Shown piece after piece: positions 26,482 through 36,135 of a stretch of DNA of 64,000 bases (positions are counted from its first letter, which is position 1; every line of letters begins with the position of its first letter). The DNA is from Roseitalea porphyridii (GTDB lineage Bacteria > Pseudomonadota > Alphaproteobacteria > Rhizobiales > Rhizobiaceae). The DNA is taken from the NCBI RefSeq assembly GCF_004331955.1, contig NZ_CP036532.1:2294001-2358000 (forward strand). The letters run 5' to 3'. The position numbers were made by a program, and so were the translations under genes. The notes beneath the pieces are model-generated. The model saw only the letters and a program-made list of their open reading frames with translations, did no database searches and was not told the origin of the DNA.

Positions 26482-26925
26482 CTACCGGCGGACGACGATC
26501 GACGTCGCAGCGCTGCCGTGCGCGACGACCATGTCGAAGAGCGTGCGGGCATGATCGGGGTGCAGCCGTACGCAGCCATGTGAAGCCGGCCGGCCGAGCG
26601 CGCCGATCTCGGTGGTCCCGTGGATCGCATAGCCGCCGTGAAAGAAGATCGAATGCGGCATGGGCGCCATGTCGTACTTGCGCGAATACCACATGCGCTC
26701 GAGCCGGATGGGCCGGTAGGTTCCGACCGGCGTACGGTAGCCCGATCGCGCCGTCGACACAGCCCAGCGATGCAGCACGCCATCGCCGGACCGCACGGTC
26801 ATCTGCTGGTCCGAGAGGTCGATCGTCACCGTCAGCGAGGCGGCGGCCGCAATGCCGGCCCCGAGCAGATGCAGGGCGACGAAGGCGATCGCGGCCAGCC
26901 GCAGCATCGGCATTGCCGGTTTCAT
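26482..26925 (-). CDS. L,D-transpeptidase (YkuD domain)
   Basis: A 147-residue secreted enzyme. The signal sequence (residues 1-29, ending AGIAAAA) precedes a minimal YkuD domain with IHGTTEIGALGRPASHGCVRL, containing the catalytic His and Cys. It forms 3-3 peptidoglycan cross-links or anchors proteins to the wall. It overlaps the upstream polymer-forming membrane-protein gene as ATGA, suggesting a joint envelope role. Confidence 0.9.
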   Translation of the reverse strand: MKPAMPMLRLAAIAFVALHLLGAGIAAAASLTVTIDLSDQQMTVRSGDGVLHRWAVSTARSGYRTPVGTYRPIRLERMWYSRKYDMAPMPHSIFFHGGYAIHGTTEIGALGRPASHGCVRLHPDHARTLFDMVVAHGSAATSIVVRR

Positions 26926-28175
26926 GACGAAGCCTTGCCATCGCCGTCGTCGGATGTCGCCGTTCCGCCGTCGCCGGCCTGCTGACCCGCCGACGCAGGG
27001 CCCGGTTCGCTGGGAGCCGCCGCAGCGACTGCCGTGCCGCGTCCGCCGAAACGGTCGACGATCATCAGCGCGATGGCCCCGAGGCCGAGCAGCACGACGA
27101 TGAAGTTGATCAGCCAGCCCAGGAGCGGAATGAAGTTCAGCATCGCCATGACGACCAGCCCGACGAACAGTGCGAGCAGCTTGCGCGTGTTGTCGGCCGC
27201 GTCGAAGCCGAATGCGGAGCCGAGCCGCAACGCCACGCTGTAGGTGCCGAGCAGGTAGGCCAGCATCCAGCTTGCGACGATGAAGAGGATCACGACCGGG
27301 ATCAGCGGAATGCCGATGATCGTCATGGCGCTCACCGGCACCAGGCCGAACAGCGTCGCCAGCGCCAGAAAGCCCAGCAGGATCGACGGTCCGGGCCGGT
27401 CGTGTGCCTTGCCGTAGCCTTCGGCGACCAGACGGGGCGCAAAGGCGATCAGGATCGCGCCGAGCGCGGTCAGGAACGCAAGCGAGACGATGAAACCCCA
27501 GAGCATCGCGAAGAAGGATGGCCAGAAGAGCTGACCGGGCTCCTGGAATGCCTCGCGCATCTCGCGCAGACCCTCGTCGGAAGCGAGCTGGATGAAGCGC
27601 ACGCGTTCGGCCCCGATGACGCCCTCGGGGATGTCGATTTCCTCGGGGGCGGCATAGACCAGTTCGCCGTCGATCCGGGCGCCACCGCCGAAGCCGATAT
27701 CGCCACCGGTCAGCCGGACATCGCCGGAGACGGGCGCGTTGAGCCGGATGCGGCCGCCCGCCGCCATCAGGCTTCCGGCGACCGGCGCATCGACCTCGAT
27801 CCGGCCGGCGGTCAGCCGCGCATTGCCGCCCACATCGGCGCCGGGGCGCAGCCGCACCGAAAAGCCGGACGCGGTAACGTCCTCGCCAACCGGGGCCGCC
27901 ACCGACACGAAACCGCCGACGGCGTAGAGGTCGGCGCCGATCGTCCCGCCTACATCGACGTCGAAACCCGCCGCATGGCCGTCGCCGGCCACATTGCCGT
28001 TGAGCGCGGCCGAAAATCCGCTGGCGAACGCGTCGCGGCCTGCCGCTTCATCGACGACCGCATCGGCGCCCGCCGCGAACACGTCGCCGCCGACTGTGAC
28101 CGTCTCGGCGCGCACCGGCGCGGCCAGAAACAGCGCCAGGAACAGGAAAGTCGCAAAGCCCTTCGTGATGGTCAT
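26922..28175 (-). CDS. Bactofilin-like polymer-forming domain membrane protein
   Basis: A 417-residue protein. A signal peptide (1-23) leads to about 150 residues of short Gly/Ala/Asp repeats of the beta-helical bactofilin kind (VGGDVFAAGADAVV, GNARLTAGRIEVDAP, GDVRLTGGDIGFGG). About five hydrophobic helices (about 225-385) and a low-complexity Ala/Gly/Ser/Asp tail follow. The layout suggests a periplasmic scaffold tied to the inner membrane. GGAGG precedes the ATG. Coupled to an L,D-transpeptidase; the exact role is unknown. Confidence 0.75.
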   Translation of the reverse strand: MTITKGFATFLFLALFLAAPVRAETVTVGGDVFAAGADAVVDEAAGRDAFASGFSAALNGNVAGDGHAAGFDVDVGGTIGADLYAVGGFVSVAAPVGEDVTASGFSVRLRPGADVGGNARLTAGRIEVDAPVAGSLMAAGGRIRLNAPVSGDVRLTGGDIGFGGGARIDGELVYAAPEEIDIPEGVIGAERVRFIQLASDEGLREMREAFQEPGQLFWPSFFAMLWGFIVSLAFLTALGAILIAFAPRLVAEGYGKAHDRPGPSILLGFLALATLFGLVPVSAMTIIGIPLIPVVILFIVASWMLAYLLGTYSVALRLGSAFGFDAADNTRKLLALFVGLVVMAMLNFIPLLGWLINFIVVLLGLGAIALMIVDRFGGRGTAVAAAAPSEPGPASAGQQAGDGGTATSDDGDGKASS

Positions 28176-28238
28176 GGCCAGTCCTCCGTGAAAGGATCCG
28201 GCCCAATGCTATCGGCCGACGATGACGGTTCATTGATC

Positions 28239-28898
28239 CTAATCATCTCCGGTTCGAGCCGATGTCCCGGCACGTGCGAGGATGCGCATCACTTCGGCAT
28301 CATCGACCTGGTCGAAATCGTCGTAAAAGGCGCCGACCGCATGAAACCGCTCCGGGCTGGCAAGGCAGATCGTTTCGTCGGCCAGTTCGCCGAGCGCTTC
28401 GAGCGTCGCCGGCGGCGCGACCGGCAGCGCCAGGATCAGCCGAGCGGGTCGCTGGCCGCGGACCAGTTGCAGGCCCGCCCGCGCCGTCGCGCCGGTTGCC
28501 ACGCCGTCATCGACGAGGATCACGGTTCGACCGGCGAGCGGCACCGGCGCGTGATCGGCAAAATAGAGCGCGCGCCGCCGCTCGATCTCGGCGAGCTGCG
28601 GCTTGGCGAGCTCGCGCAGATCAGCCTCGGTCAGGCCCAGCGCCCCGGCGATTTCCTCGTTGACGGCAAGCTGCATGCCGTCACCGTCAGAAACCGCCGC
28701 GACCGCCAGTTCGGGCTGGTGCGGCGCGCCGACCTTGCGGATCAGCAGCACATCGAGCGGCGCGCCCAGCCGATCGGCGATCGGAGCGGCGACCGGCACG
28801 CCGCCGCGCGGCAGCGCGATGACGACCGGGTCTTCGACCGGCGGCAGCGCATCGGCCAGCTTTTCGCCGGCATGGGTGCGGTCACGGAAAAGACTCAT
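28239..28898 (-). CDS. Phosphoribosyltransferase-domain protein
   Basis: A 219-residue protein of the orphan phosphoribosyltransferase type. N-terminal VIALPRGGVPVAAPIADRL and PRPP loop VILVDDGVATGATARA are clear; the rest matches the group often annotated as putative phosphoribosyl transferase beside stress proteins. Substrate base unknown. The start at 28898 (MSLFRDRTHAG) is preferred over an in-frame TTG at 28904. It lies just outside the salvage island, 80 bp from the aldolase gene's stop; a link to purine salvage is possible but unproven. Confidence 0.82.
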   Translation of the reverse strand: MSLFRDRTHAGEKLADALPPVEDPVVIALPRGGVPVAAPIADRLGAPLDVLLIRKVGAPHQPELAVAAVSDGDGMQLAVNEEIAGALGLTEADLRELAKPQLAEIERRRALYFADHAPVPLAGRTVILVDDGVATGATARAGLQLVRGQRPARLILALPVAPPATLEALGELADETICLASPERFHAVGAFYDDFDQVDDAEVMRILARAGTSARTGDD

Positions 28899-28978
28899 GG
28901 CCAAAGGCTAGCGCATGCGCGCCATCGCGGCCAAGTCAGGCACCGGTCAGAACCACGATCGGTCGAGACCGGGTGCAA

Positions 28979-31051
28979 TCAGCGCAGCGCCGCTTCGATG
29001 TTGCCGCCGTCGACCGTCAACACATGGGCCGTCGTCCGTTCGGCCCGTGCGAGCGCGACGAACGCATCCGCCACATGGCCCGCCTCCACTTCCGCCTTCA
29101 GCAGATTGCCGGCCATGTAGTCGGCGGCGCTCACCCCGCGCGCGTCGGCGCGGCTGGCGATGAAATCGTCGGTCAGAAGCCCCGAGCGGATACGGTCGGC
29201 ATTGACACCGTTGACGCGGATGCCCTCCCCGCCGAGTTCGAGCGCCAGTTGCCGGACGAGGAAGAACGTCGCCGCCTTGGGCAGGCCGTAGGCGCCGAAC
29301 CCCTTGCCCGGATTGACCGCCTGCTTGGAGACGTTGAACAGGAACTGCCCGCCCCGGCCCTGCGCCCGCATCACGCCGGCGGCGGCGCGCGCCAAGGCAA
29401 GATGCGAAAAGAAGTTCAACTCGAAACTCTTGCGGACCGTCGCGTCGGGCAGATCGAGCAGCATGCCCTGCATCGCCGCCCCGGCATTGGAGACGACGAT
29501 GTCGATCCCGCCGAACCGGCCGCAGACGGCGTCCATCACCGTTTGCGCGGCGTCCGGCGCGGTCAGGTCGGCCTCGATGGTGAGCGCCTTGTCGCCGAGC
29601 GTCTCCTTTGCCGCTGCGAGCGCGTCGGCTGACAGATCGGCGATGGCGACGCTGGCGCCGAGCGCGGCGAACGCCTTCGCCGTCGCAAGGCCGATGGCGC
29701 CTGCCCCGCCCGTGACGAGCACGACGCGGCCGGCGAACTCCTTCGGCTTTGATTTCGCCAGCTTGGCCTGTTCGAGCGACCAGTGCTCCATGTCGAACAG
29801 ATCCGCCTCGCCGATCGGCCGGAACCCGCCGGCCGCTTCACCGAGCGTCATCACTTCGATGGTCTGCTCGCCGATATCGGCCGCAGCCGCCGCCGCGCCG
29901 CTGTCCTTGCCGATGCCGACGAGCCCGACGCCCTCGATCCAGGCAAGCCCCGGCGTCGGTTCCAGCATCGTCTTGATGCCGCCGACGCGTTCATTGTTGG
30001 TCTCGAAATAGGTCCGGTACTCGTCCGCCCAGCGCTCGGCTGCGGCCCTGATCGCCGCTTCCCCGCCATCGACGTCGGCGCGGGTCAGATGCAGCGGAAA
30101 GCCCTTGGTGCGGATCACATGGTCGGGCGAGCCCACCCCGCGCCGCGACAGGCTTTCAAGATCGTCGCGCTCGAGGAACGCGGCGACCGCCGGCCCGCCG
30201 CGCACGTCGAAGACGGGCATCGGCATCGCGGCGCCGTGATGATCGCTGCGGATGGCGCCGAGCACGCCGCGCAGGATCGGCAAGACCTGCGCCGCGCGCG
30301 CCGGATCGGCCGGCACGCGCACGGTGTGAACGCTCGTGCCGAAAGTGCGGCCGCCGGCCCGCTCGGCCAGCCAAGTCTCGACCCGGTCGGTATGGTCGAT
30401 GACGCGGTCATAGCTCTGCTTCGCCGTCTCGCCGAAGGTGAAATGGCCATGGTTGAGCAGCACCAGACCTTCGACCGAGGGATCGGCCTCGAAGATTTCG
30501 GCCGCCTTCTTCGCCAGCGCGAAGCCCGGCATGATGTAAGGCACGGCAGCCACCCGGTCGCCGAAGATCTCGGCGATCGCCGCCTCCGCCTGAGGCAGAT
30601 TGGCGAGCGCCAGAAATGCCGTCGCATGGGTATGGTCGACGAAGGTGTGCGGCAGGAAGGCGTGCAGCAGCGTCTCCACCGACGGGTTGGGCGAGGACGA
30701 TTGCAGAAGCGCCGCCCGCTGCGCGTCGACCATCGCCTCGTCGGACAGCGCGTCCAGCGACCGCAGCTTCAGCAGCGGGTCGAGCCAGACACCCGGAAGG
30801 CCCGGCCCCTCGATCGTGTCCAGATCCCAGCCGCTGCCCTTGATGTGCAGGACGCGCCGCTCTTCGCCATGCAGGTTCGGCCGGGTGACCTTGACCGAGG
30901 TGTTGCCGCCGCCATGCATGACCAGATCGGGGTCCGAGCCGATCAGCCGCGAGGTGTAGACCCGGTGACCGAGCGCCCGGTCGGCCTCGCTGTCGCCTTC
31001 GGCCGCGGCATAGGCCTCGGCCTTCTTGTCGTCCCAGCGATTGTCGCGCAT
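28979..31051 (-). CDS. Class II aldolase (RhaD-type)/short-chain dehydrogenase fusion
   Basis: A 690-residue two-domain enzyme. Residues 1-430 are a RhaD-like zinc aldolase (MHGGGNTSVK, VDHTHATAFLAL, LVLLNHGHFTFGE). Residues 435-690 are an SDR with VLVTGGAGAIGLA, SNAGAAMQG and the YGLPKAA Tyr-Lys pair. In rhamnose loci this fusion splits rhamnulose 1-phosphate to DHAP and lactaldehyde and oxidises the aldehyde. Here there is no rhamnose isomerase or kinase, but mtnA and mtnK are adjacent. The likely substrate is therefore a 5-deoxy- or 5-methylthio-ribulose 1-phosphate, giving DHAP plus acetaldehyde or methylthioacetaldehyde. Start at 31051 after GGGAG. Confidence 0.88.
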   Translation of the reverse strand: MRDNRWDDKKAEAYAAAEGDSEADRALGHRVYTSRLIGSDPDLVMHGGGNTSVKVTRPNLHGEERRVLHIKGSGWDLDTIEGPGLPGVWLDPLLKLRSLDALSDEAMVDAQRAALLQSSSPNPSVETLLHAFLPHTFVDHTHATAFLALANLPQAEAAIAEIFGDRVAAVPYIMPGFALAKKAAEIFEADPSVEGLVLLNHGHFTFGETAKQSYDRVIDHTDRVETWLAERAGGRTFGTSVHTVRVPADPARAAQVLPILRGVLGAIRSDHHGAAMPMPVFDVRGGPAVAAFLERDDLESLSRRGVGSPDHVIRTKGFPLHLTRADVDGGEAAIRAAAERWADEYRTYFETNNERVGGIKTMLEPTPGLAWIEGVGLVGIGKDSGAAAAAADIGEQTIEVMTLGEAAGGFRPIGEADLFDMEHWSLEQAKLAKSKPKEFAGRVVLVTGGAGAIGLATAKAFAALGASVAIADLSADALAAAKETLGDKALTIEADLTAPDAAQTVMDAVCGRFGGIDIVVSNAGAAMQGMLLDLPDATVRKSFELNFFSHLALARAAAGVMRAQGRGGQFLFNVSKQAVNPGKGFGAYGLPKAATFFLVRQLALELGGEGIRVNGVNADRIRSGLLTDDFIASRADARGVSAADYMAGNLLKAEVEAGHVADAFVALARAERTTAHVLTVDGGNIEAALR

Positions 31052-31086
31052 GATCGTCTCCCGAGGCGGCCGCACCGCGCCTTCTT

Positions 31087-31114
31087 TGACAAATGTCAGA
31101 TGATGATGTCAAAT
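31087..31114. promoter_or_regulatory. Candidate SorC-type operator, aldolase/regulator gap
   Basis: TGACAAATGTCA (31087-31098) is an inverted repeat TGACA-AA-TGTCA. A further half-site TGTCAAAT lies at 31107-31114. It lies between the divergent aldolase and regulator genes. The TGAC-N4-GTCA pattern recurs at 34573 and 50579, and in degenerate form at 41925. Confidence 0.62.
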
Positions 31115-31139
31115 AGCTAAAAGTGGAAGTGGGGCGGAT

Positions 31140-32132
31140 ATGCCATCGGCTTCGGTTCGGCGCTCGGCCGGTCAGATCAGCGGCGAGGACATCGTGGTGG
31201 AGGCCGCCTGGCTCTACTACCATGACGGGCTGAACCAGAACGAGATTGCCGCCCGCCTCAAGGTCTCCCGCGCCACCGTGGTCAACTACCTTCAGGAAGC
31301 GCGCGAGCGCGGCTACATCAACATCACGCTGGCCGCCGAACCGTTCACCAATCACCGGATCGCGCACGAACTGTGCGGCATGTTCGAGCTGCGCGCGGCC
31401 TACGTGCTGCCGGACGGCGCCGGCGGCGAGCTGGAACAGTTCGAACGGGCGGTGCGGGGCGCGGCGAACTGGCTGCCGTCCCTGCTCGCCCCCGGCGACC
31501 GGCTCGGCGTCGCCTGGGGCAAGACCATCTACGACACGGCCGACCAGATCGAACCGGTCACGATCCCCGATCTGGAGGTGATCCAGCTCGTCGGCTCGAT
31601 GGCGACCCCTTACGGCTTTTCCGCCGAGGTCTGCTCGTCCAACGTCGCCCGCAAGCTCGGTGCCAAATGCGTCAACCTGCATGTGCCGGCCCTCCTGTCG
31701 ACCCCCCAGATCGCCGCGATGCTGCGCAAGGAGGCGATCATCGCCGCCCAACTCGAGGCGATCGACCGCTGCAACAAGACCCTGTTCGCGGTCGGCTCAT
31801 GCGACCATGACAGCCACATCGTCACCTCGGGCATCGCCAGCCATGCCGATCTGGACTGGTACGTCGCCCACGGGGCCGCCGGCGTGCTGTGCGGGCGCTT
31901 CATCGATGCCGGCGGCGAGCCGGTGCGCGGCCCGCTGGACGAGCGGATGATCGGCGTCGAACCGACCGCCCTGCGCGGCAAGCAGACGGGGCTGCTGGTC
32001 TCGGTCGGCCAGGAAAAGACGGTCGCCATGCTCGCCGCCCTGCGCGGCGGCTACGCCACCCATCTGGTCACCAGCAGAACCACGGCAGAACATTTGCTGT
32101 CGCTGGCCGAACGCGCCGAAACGGCGGCCTGA
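31140..32132 (+). CDS. SorC/DeoR-type sugar-phosphate-responsive regulator
   Basis: A 330-residue regulator of the SorC (Bacillus DeoR/CggR) family. The N-terminal helix-turn-helix is AAWLYYHDGLNQNEIAARLKVSRATVVNYL; the C-terminal sugar-binding domain has GDRLGVAWGKTIYD, VIQLVGSM and KTLFAVGSCD. Members sense phosphorylated sugars, which fits a pathway of ribose and ribulose 1-phosphate derivatives. It is divergent from the aldolase fusion and ends 8 bp before the convergent mtnA gene. It is the only regulator in the island and the best candidate to bind the recurrent TGAC-N4-GTCA sites. Confidence 0.88.
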   Translation: MPSASVRRSAGQISGEDIVVEAAWLYYHDGLNQNEIAARLKVSRATVVNYLQEARERGYINITLAAEPFTNHRIAHELCGMFELRAAYVLPDGAGGELEQFERAVRGAANWLPSLLAPGDRLGVAWGKTIYDTADQIEPVTIPDLEVIQLVGSMATPYGFSAEVCSSNVARKLGAKCVNLHVPALLSTPQIAAMLRKEAIIAAQLEAIDRCNKTLFAVGSCDHDSHIVTSGIASHADLDWYVAHGAAGVLCGRFIDAGGEPVRGPLDERMIGVEPTALRGKQTGLLVSVGQEKTVAMLAALRGGYATHLVTSRTTAEHLLSLAERAETAA

Positions 32133-32140
32133 CGCGCCGG

Positions 32141-33238
32141 TCAGCGCTTCTTTTCCGGGAACAGCTTCAGCAGCCCCTCTTCGCTCGCCTCGGCGACGCC
32201 GCGCTCGGTGATCAGCCCGGTCACCAACCGTGCCGGCGTCACGTCGAAGGCCGGATTGGCGCCGGGCGTGCCATCGGGCGAAATCTGCACATGGGCCGTC
32301 GAGCCGTCGTCGAGCTTGCCGAACACACGCGTCACCTCGTCCTGGTTGCGCTCCTCGATCGGGATTTCGGCGAGCCCGTCATGGACGGTCCAGTCGATCG
32401 TGCTGGAGGGCAGCGCGACGTAGAACGGAATGTCGTTGTCGCGCGCGGCGAGCGCCTTCAGATAGGTGCCGATCTTGTTGCACACATCGCCCGACGCGGT
32501 CGTCCGGTCGGTGCCGACGATCACCACGTCGACATCGCCATGCTGCATCAGATGGCCGCCGGCATTGTCGACCACCAGATGATGGTCGATGCCGTGGCTG
32601 TTGAGCTCCCACGAGGTGAGCTGGGCGCCCTGATTGCGCGGCCGGGTCTCGTCGACCCAGACATGGACGTTCATGCCGTCCTCGACCGCCTGGTAGATCG
32701 GCGAAGTCGCCGTGCCCCAGTCGACGGTCGCGATCCAGCCCGCATTGCAATGGGTCAGAACGTTGACCGGCTCGCCCGGCCCTTTTTTCCGCGCGATCTC
32801 GCGCAGGATCTCCAGCCCGTGCAGACCGATCTGCCGGTTGGTCTCGACGTCCATGTCGCAGATTTCGGCCGCCCTGCGCATTGCCTCGTCGGCGCGCCGC
32901 TCGACCGGCGTGTTGCGCAGCATCGAACGCATGTCGTCGAGCGCCCAGCGCAGATTGATCGCCGTCGGCCGCGTCGCGTGGAGCACCTCCCAGGCATTGT
33001 CGAGCGCCGCGTCCGAGGCATCGCGCGCCATCTCGACGGCGACGCCGTAAGCGGCCGTCGCGCCGATAAGGGGCGCGCCGCGCACCCACATGTCGCGGAT
33101 GGCTGTGGCGAAATCGTCGAGCCCGTCGAGACTGACGATCCGGAACTCGTGCGGCAGCCAGCGCTGATCGATGATCATCACCTTGCCGTCATCCTCGTTC
33201 CGCCAGATCGAGCGGTAGTGCGTGTCGCCAACCTTCAT
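32141..33238 (-). CDS. mtnA: 5-Methylthioribose-1-phosphate isomerase family protein
   Basis: A 365-residue protein of the MtnA/eIF2B fold. N-terminal [16 protein letters not shown], catalytic Cys in [11 protein letters not shown] and catalytic Asp in [13 protein letters not shown] are conserved. It converts 5-methylthioribose 1-phosphate (or 5-deoxyribose 1-phosphate) to the ribulose 1-phosphate. It is the second gene after mtnK with ATGA overlap. The rest of the aerobic methionine salvage set (mtnB, mtnC/W/X, mtnD) is absent, so the product must leave by another route. Confidence 0.93.
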   Translation of the reverse strand: MKVGDTHYRSIWRNEDDGKVMIIDQRWLPHEFRIVSLDGLDDFATAIRDMWVRGAPLIGATAAYGVAVEMARDASDAALDNAWEVLHATRPTAINLRWALDDMRSMLRNTPVERRADEAMRRAAEICDMDVETNRQIGLHGLEILREIARKKGPGEPVNVLTHCNAGWIATVDWGTATSPIYQAVEDGMNVHVWVDETRPRNQGAQLTSWELNSHGIDHHLVVDNAGGHLMQHGDVDVVIVGTDRTTASGDVCNKIGTYLKALAARDNDIPFYVALPSSTIDWTVHDGLAEIPIEERNQDEVTRVFGKLDDGSTAHVQISPDGTPGANPAFDVTPARLVTGLITERGVAEASEEGLLKLFPEKKR

Positions 33239-34503
33239 GCCGAAGCTCCCTTGTCCGCGCGGCGCGCCGCGGCGATCACCTGGTCGATGCCGGCGAAACC
33301 GGCACGGCCGAGCACCAGCGTGCGGCCCAGCCGGAGCGCCTTTTCCTCGAGCGGCGCGCGCTTCTCCGCATCCTCGATCGTGTCGAACTCGGCGATGTGC
33401 GCCAGCCCCAGAACGCGGCGGTGCATCTCGATTCCGGCGATCGCCAGCGCATCGATGAAGATCTCGCCGATCACCTCGCGCAGCGCGGCATCGGATGCGG
33501 GGTGGTGGCCCTGATCCTCATAAAGCGTCTTCGGATAGAGGATGCCGGTACGCTCGCTGTGCCACAGATTCTCAAACTCGGCGGCGAACACGGTCCACGT
33601 CTCGCCGATCACTTCCAGCAGCCAGTCCTGATAGGCGGCGCGCTCGGCCTCGTCGCCGATATGGCCGGGCATCGCCAGGAACGCCATCAGGTAGTTGCCC
33701 AGCAGCATGCCGATGTCGAACCCCATCGGTCCGTAGAAGGCGAACTCGGGGTCGATGATCTTCGCCTCATGGTCGGTGACCATGATCGAGCCGGTGTGCA
33801 GATCGCCATGGCACATCGTCTCGGCCTTGGCGGTGAAGGCGCGCTTGAAGTGCTGCGCGACGATCTTGAGCTGCTGGTCCTGACGCAGTTCGGCGACGAC
33901 GCCGTCAAGCTGCGGGCTTGTGTGCCGGTTCATCTCCGCGTCGAAATAGGGATCGGTGAAGACCAGGTTCTCGGTGATGTCGCACAGATCGACATTGTCC
34001 GAAAACAGCGCCACGTCCGCCTTCTTCTGCCGCGTCTGCATGCAAAGGTCGGACCCGCGAAACGCGGTGCGCGCGCAGAATTCGCCCAGCGTGCGGCCGA
34101 GCCCCTCCACGCGCCGCCCCGCCATCATCTGTTGGCGCAGGATGATGTGCGGGTTCAGATACTCCATGACGATCAGCGCCTGCGCCTCGTCATAATGATA
34201 GATTTCCGGCACCCGGCCCGGATCGCGCGCGGCCTGGCGCGTCAGCGCGTGATATTCGAAGAAGGCGCGGTTGAGCGGCAGGGGCCAGCTCTCGCCGACC
34301 AGCCGCACATAGGGCAGTGCCTGCTTGACGATCGCGGTGCCCGCAGTACCCTCGACGATGAAGACCAGATTGAGGTTGCCGTCGCCCACCTCGCGCACCG
34401 TCCAGGCCGTCGCGTCGGGCCCGATCCGGCGCGTCAGCGCGTCGATGCCGCCCAGCCTCTGGCCCAGCGTTTCCGGCGTCAGCGCTTCATATGTGTCGCT
34501 CAA
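33235..34503 (-). CDS. mtnK: 5-Methylthioribose kinase family protein
   Basis: A 422-residue kinase of the choline/aminoglycoside kinase fold. Motifs include [15 protein letters not shown] (nucleotide loop), [18 protein letters not shown] (catalytic loop) and [13 protein letters not shown] (metal Asp). It phosphorylates O1 of 5-methylthioribose, or 5-deoxyribose, in the cytoplasm. I place the start at the TTG at 34503, because GGGAGGAG lies four bases before it and the resulting [13 protein letters not shown] matches the family's start; upstream in-frame codons lack a site. Divergent from the Rbs-type transporter across a shared operator. Confidence 0.9.
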   Translation of the reverse strand: MSDTYEALTPETLGQRLGGIDALTRRIGPDATAWTVREVGDGNLNLVFIVEGTAGTAIVKQALPYVRLVGESWPLPLNRAFFEYHALTRQAARDPGRVPEIYHYDEAQALIVMEYLNPHIILRQQMMAGRRVEGLGRTLGEFCARTAFRGSDLCMQTRQKKADVALFSDNVDLCDITENLVFTDPYFDAEMNRHTSPQLDGVVAELRQDQQLKIVAQHFKRAFTAKAETMCHGDLHTGSIMVTDHEAKIIDPEFAFYGPMGFDIGMLLGNYLMAFLAMPGHIGDEAERAAYQDWLLEVIGETWTVFAAEFENLWHSERTGILYPKTLYEDQGHHPASDAALREVIGEIFIDALAIAGIEMHRRVLGLAHIAEFDTIEDAEKRAPLEEKALRLGRTLVLGRAGFAGIDQVIAAARRADKGASA

Positions 34504-34558
34504 GCCGCTCCTCCCTCGTGCCAGCCATGCCATCGACCGTAGGAGCCATTTCAATCAG

Positions 34559-34584
34559 TTGTCAATATGCGTTGACTTTTGTCA
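34559..34584. promoter_or_regulatory. Candidate SorC-type operator, mtnK/rbsA-like gap
   Basis: TGACTTTTGTCA (34573-34584) is a TGAC-N4-GTCA inverted repeat. A half-site TTGTCAAT lies at 34559-34566. It stands between the divergent mtnK and transporter genes. The same pattern occurs at 31087 and 50579, and in degenerate form at 41925. Confidence 0.62.
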
Positions 34585-34619
34585 TGTGAGTTGGTTTGCT
34601 TCGGTTCGGGAGGAGTTCC

Positions 34620-36134
34620 ATGACCGATCTGGCATGCCGCATTTCTGGCATCGACAAGGCGTTCGGTGAAAACCGCGTTCTCCGCAAGCTCAGCCTCGAT
34701 CTGCCCGCCGGCACCGTCACCGCGCTGATGGGCGCCAACGGCGCGGGCAAGTCGACGCTCGTCAAGATTCTCAGCGGCGTGCATGCCCGCGACGCCGGCA
34801 CCATCACGCTGATGGGCGAGCCCTTCGCTCCCGCGACGCCATCCCGGGCGATTCGCGCCGGTGTCGTCACCGTCCACCAGAACATCAATGACGGCGTCAT
34901 TCCCGATCTCGACGTCGCCTCGAACCTTCTGATCGACCGTCTGGCCGAGGCCAATTACGGCTTCATGCTGCGCCGGCGGCGCATGCTGGAAGATGCGCGC
35001 GCCATCGCCGCGGGCATGGACCTTGCGATCGACGTGCGCACGCCGGTCGCCCAGCTCGGGGTCGCCGACCGCCAGCTCATCGCCATCGCCCGCGCCATGG
35101 CGCACGAGCCCAAGCTGCTGATCCTCGACGAACCCACCTCGTCGCTGTCGGCGGCCGAGGCCGAGCGGCTGTTCCGGCTGATCGAGAAGCTGCAGTCGCA
35201 GGGCGTTGCCGTGCTCTACATCTCGCACCGCATGTCCGACATCCGCCGCATCGCCGACCGCGTGGTCTCGATGCGCGACGGCGAGATTTCAGGCGTGTTC
35301 GAGGGTCCCGGCATCGATTACGAGGGCGCGGTCAACGCCATGCTCGGCCACCGCATGACCGAGGTCGACTTCACCGTGCCCGACGCCGGCGCACCCGTGG
35401 TCGCGCTGCGCGACGTCCAGCTCCGGCCCGACACGGCACCCTTCTCGCTCGATCTGCACGACAACGAGATCGTGGTCGTCACCGGCCTGCTCGGCTCGGG
35501 CAAGACCATGCTCGCCCAGGCCCTGTTCGGAATGGCCGCGCCACACGCCGGCACGATCACGCTCGACGGCAAGCCGTTCGCGCCAAAAAGCCCCGGCCAG
35601 GCGATCGCCCGCGGCGTCTTCATGTCGCCCAAGGACCGCGCCAGCAACGCGGTCGTCCACGACTTCAACCTGACCCGGAACATGACCGTGCCGTTCCTGT
35701 CGCGCTTCGGCCGGCTGTCCTTCGTCGACCGCGGCCGCGAGCGCGCGACGGCGCGCCAGATGATCGACGATCTGTCGATCGTCTGCCAGTCCGAGACCGA
35801 CGGGATCGGCACGCTTTCGGGCGGCAACCAGCAGAAGGTCATGCTGGCGCGCTGGCTGTCGCAGCCCAGCCGCCTCTTGATCCTCGACGAGCCGTTCCAG
35901 GGCGTCGACATCCGCGCCCGCCGCGACATCGGCCACAAGATCCGCGCCACCGCCGGCGACCGCGCCACGCTTGTCCTCGTCGCCGAACTGGACGAGGCCT
36001 TCGAGATCGCCGACCGCATCGTCGTCTTCCACGACCACACGGTGAGCGCGCAGTTCCGCAACGAGAACATCGACGTCAACGCCGTGCTCGCCGCCGTCAC
36101 CGGCGCGACGGGCACCGAACGGCAGACCGCATGA
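34620..36134 (+). CDS. Ribose-type ABC transporter ATP-binding protein (two ABC domains)
   Basis: A 504-residue RbsA-type double ATPase. Domain 1 has GANGAGKST, QLGVADRQLIAIARAM and LLILDEPTSSL; domain 2 has GLLGSGKTM, LSGGNQQKVMLARWL and LLILDEPFQGVD. It energises the adjacent permease. The ATG at 34620 follows GGGAGGAG. In operon with permease, binding protein and, after a terminator, a mutarotase; divergent from mtnK. The import substrate is inferred to be a free 5-modified ribose. Confidence 0.93.
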   Translation: MTDLACRISGIDKAFGENRVLRKLSLDLPAGTVTALMGANGAGKSTLVKILSGVHARDAGTITLMGEPFAPATPSRAIRAGVVTVHQNINDGVIPDLDVASNLLIDRLAEANYGFMLRRRRMLEDARAIAAGMDLAIDVRTPVAQLGVADRQLIAIARAMAHEPKLLILDEPTSSLSAAEAERLFRLIEKLQSQGVAVLYISHRMSDIRRIADRVVSMRDGEISGVFEGPGIDYEGAVNAMLGHRMTEVDFTVPDAGAPVVALRDVQLRPDTAPFSLDLHDNEIVVVTGLLGSGKTMLAQALFGMAAPHAGTITLDGKPFAPKSPGQAIARGVFMSPKDRASNAVVHDFNLTRNMTVPFLSRFGRLSFVDRGRERATARQMIDDLSIVCQSETDGIGTLSGGNQQKVMLARWLSQPSRLLILDEPFQGVDIRARRDIGHKIRATAGDRATLVLVAELDEAFEIADRIVVFHDHTVSAQFRNENIDVNAVLAAVTGATGTERQTA

Positions 36135-36135
36135 G

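Noticed and set aside
28979-31051. Rhamnose catabolic operon
   Set aside because: Only the aldolase-SDR fusion is shared with rhamnose loci; isomerase, kinase and rhamnose transporter are absent and the neighbours are mtnA and mtnK.
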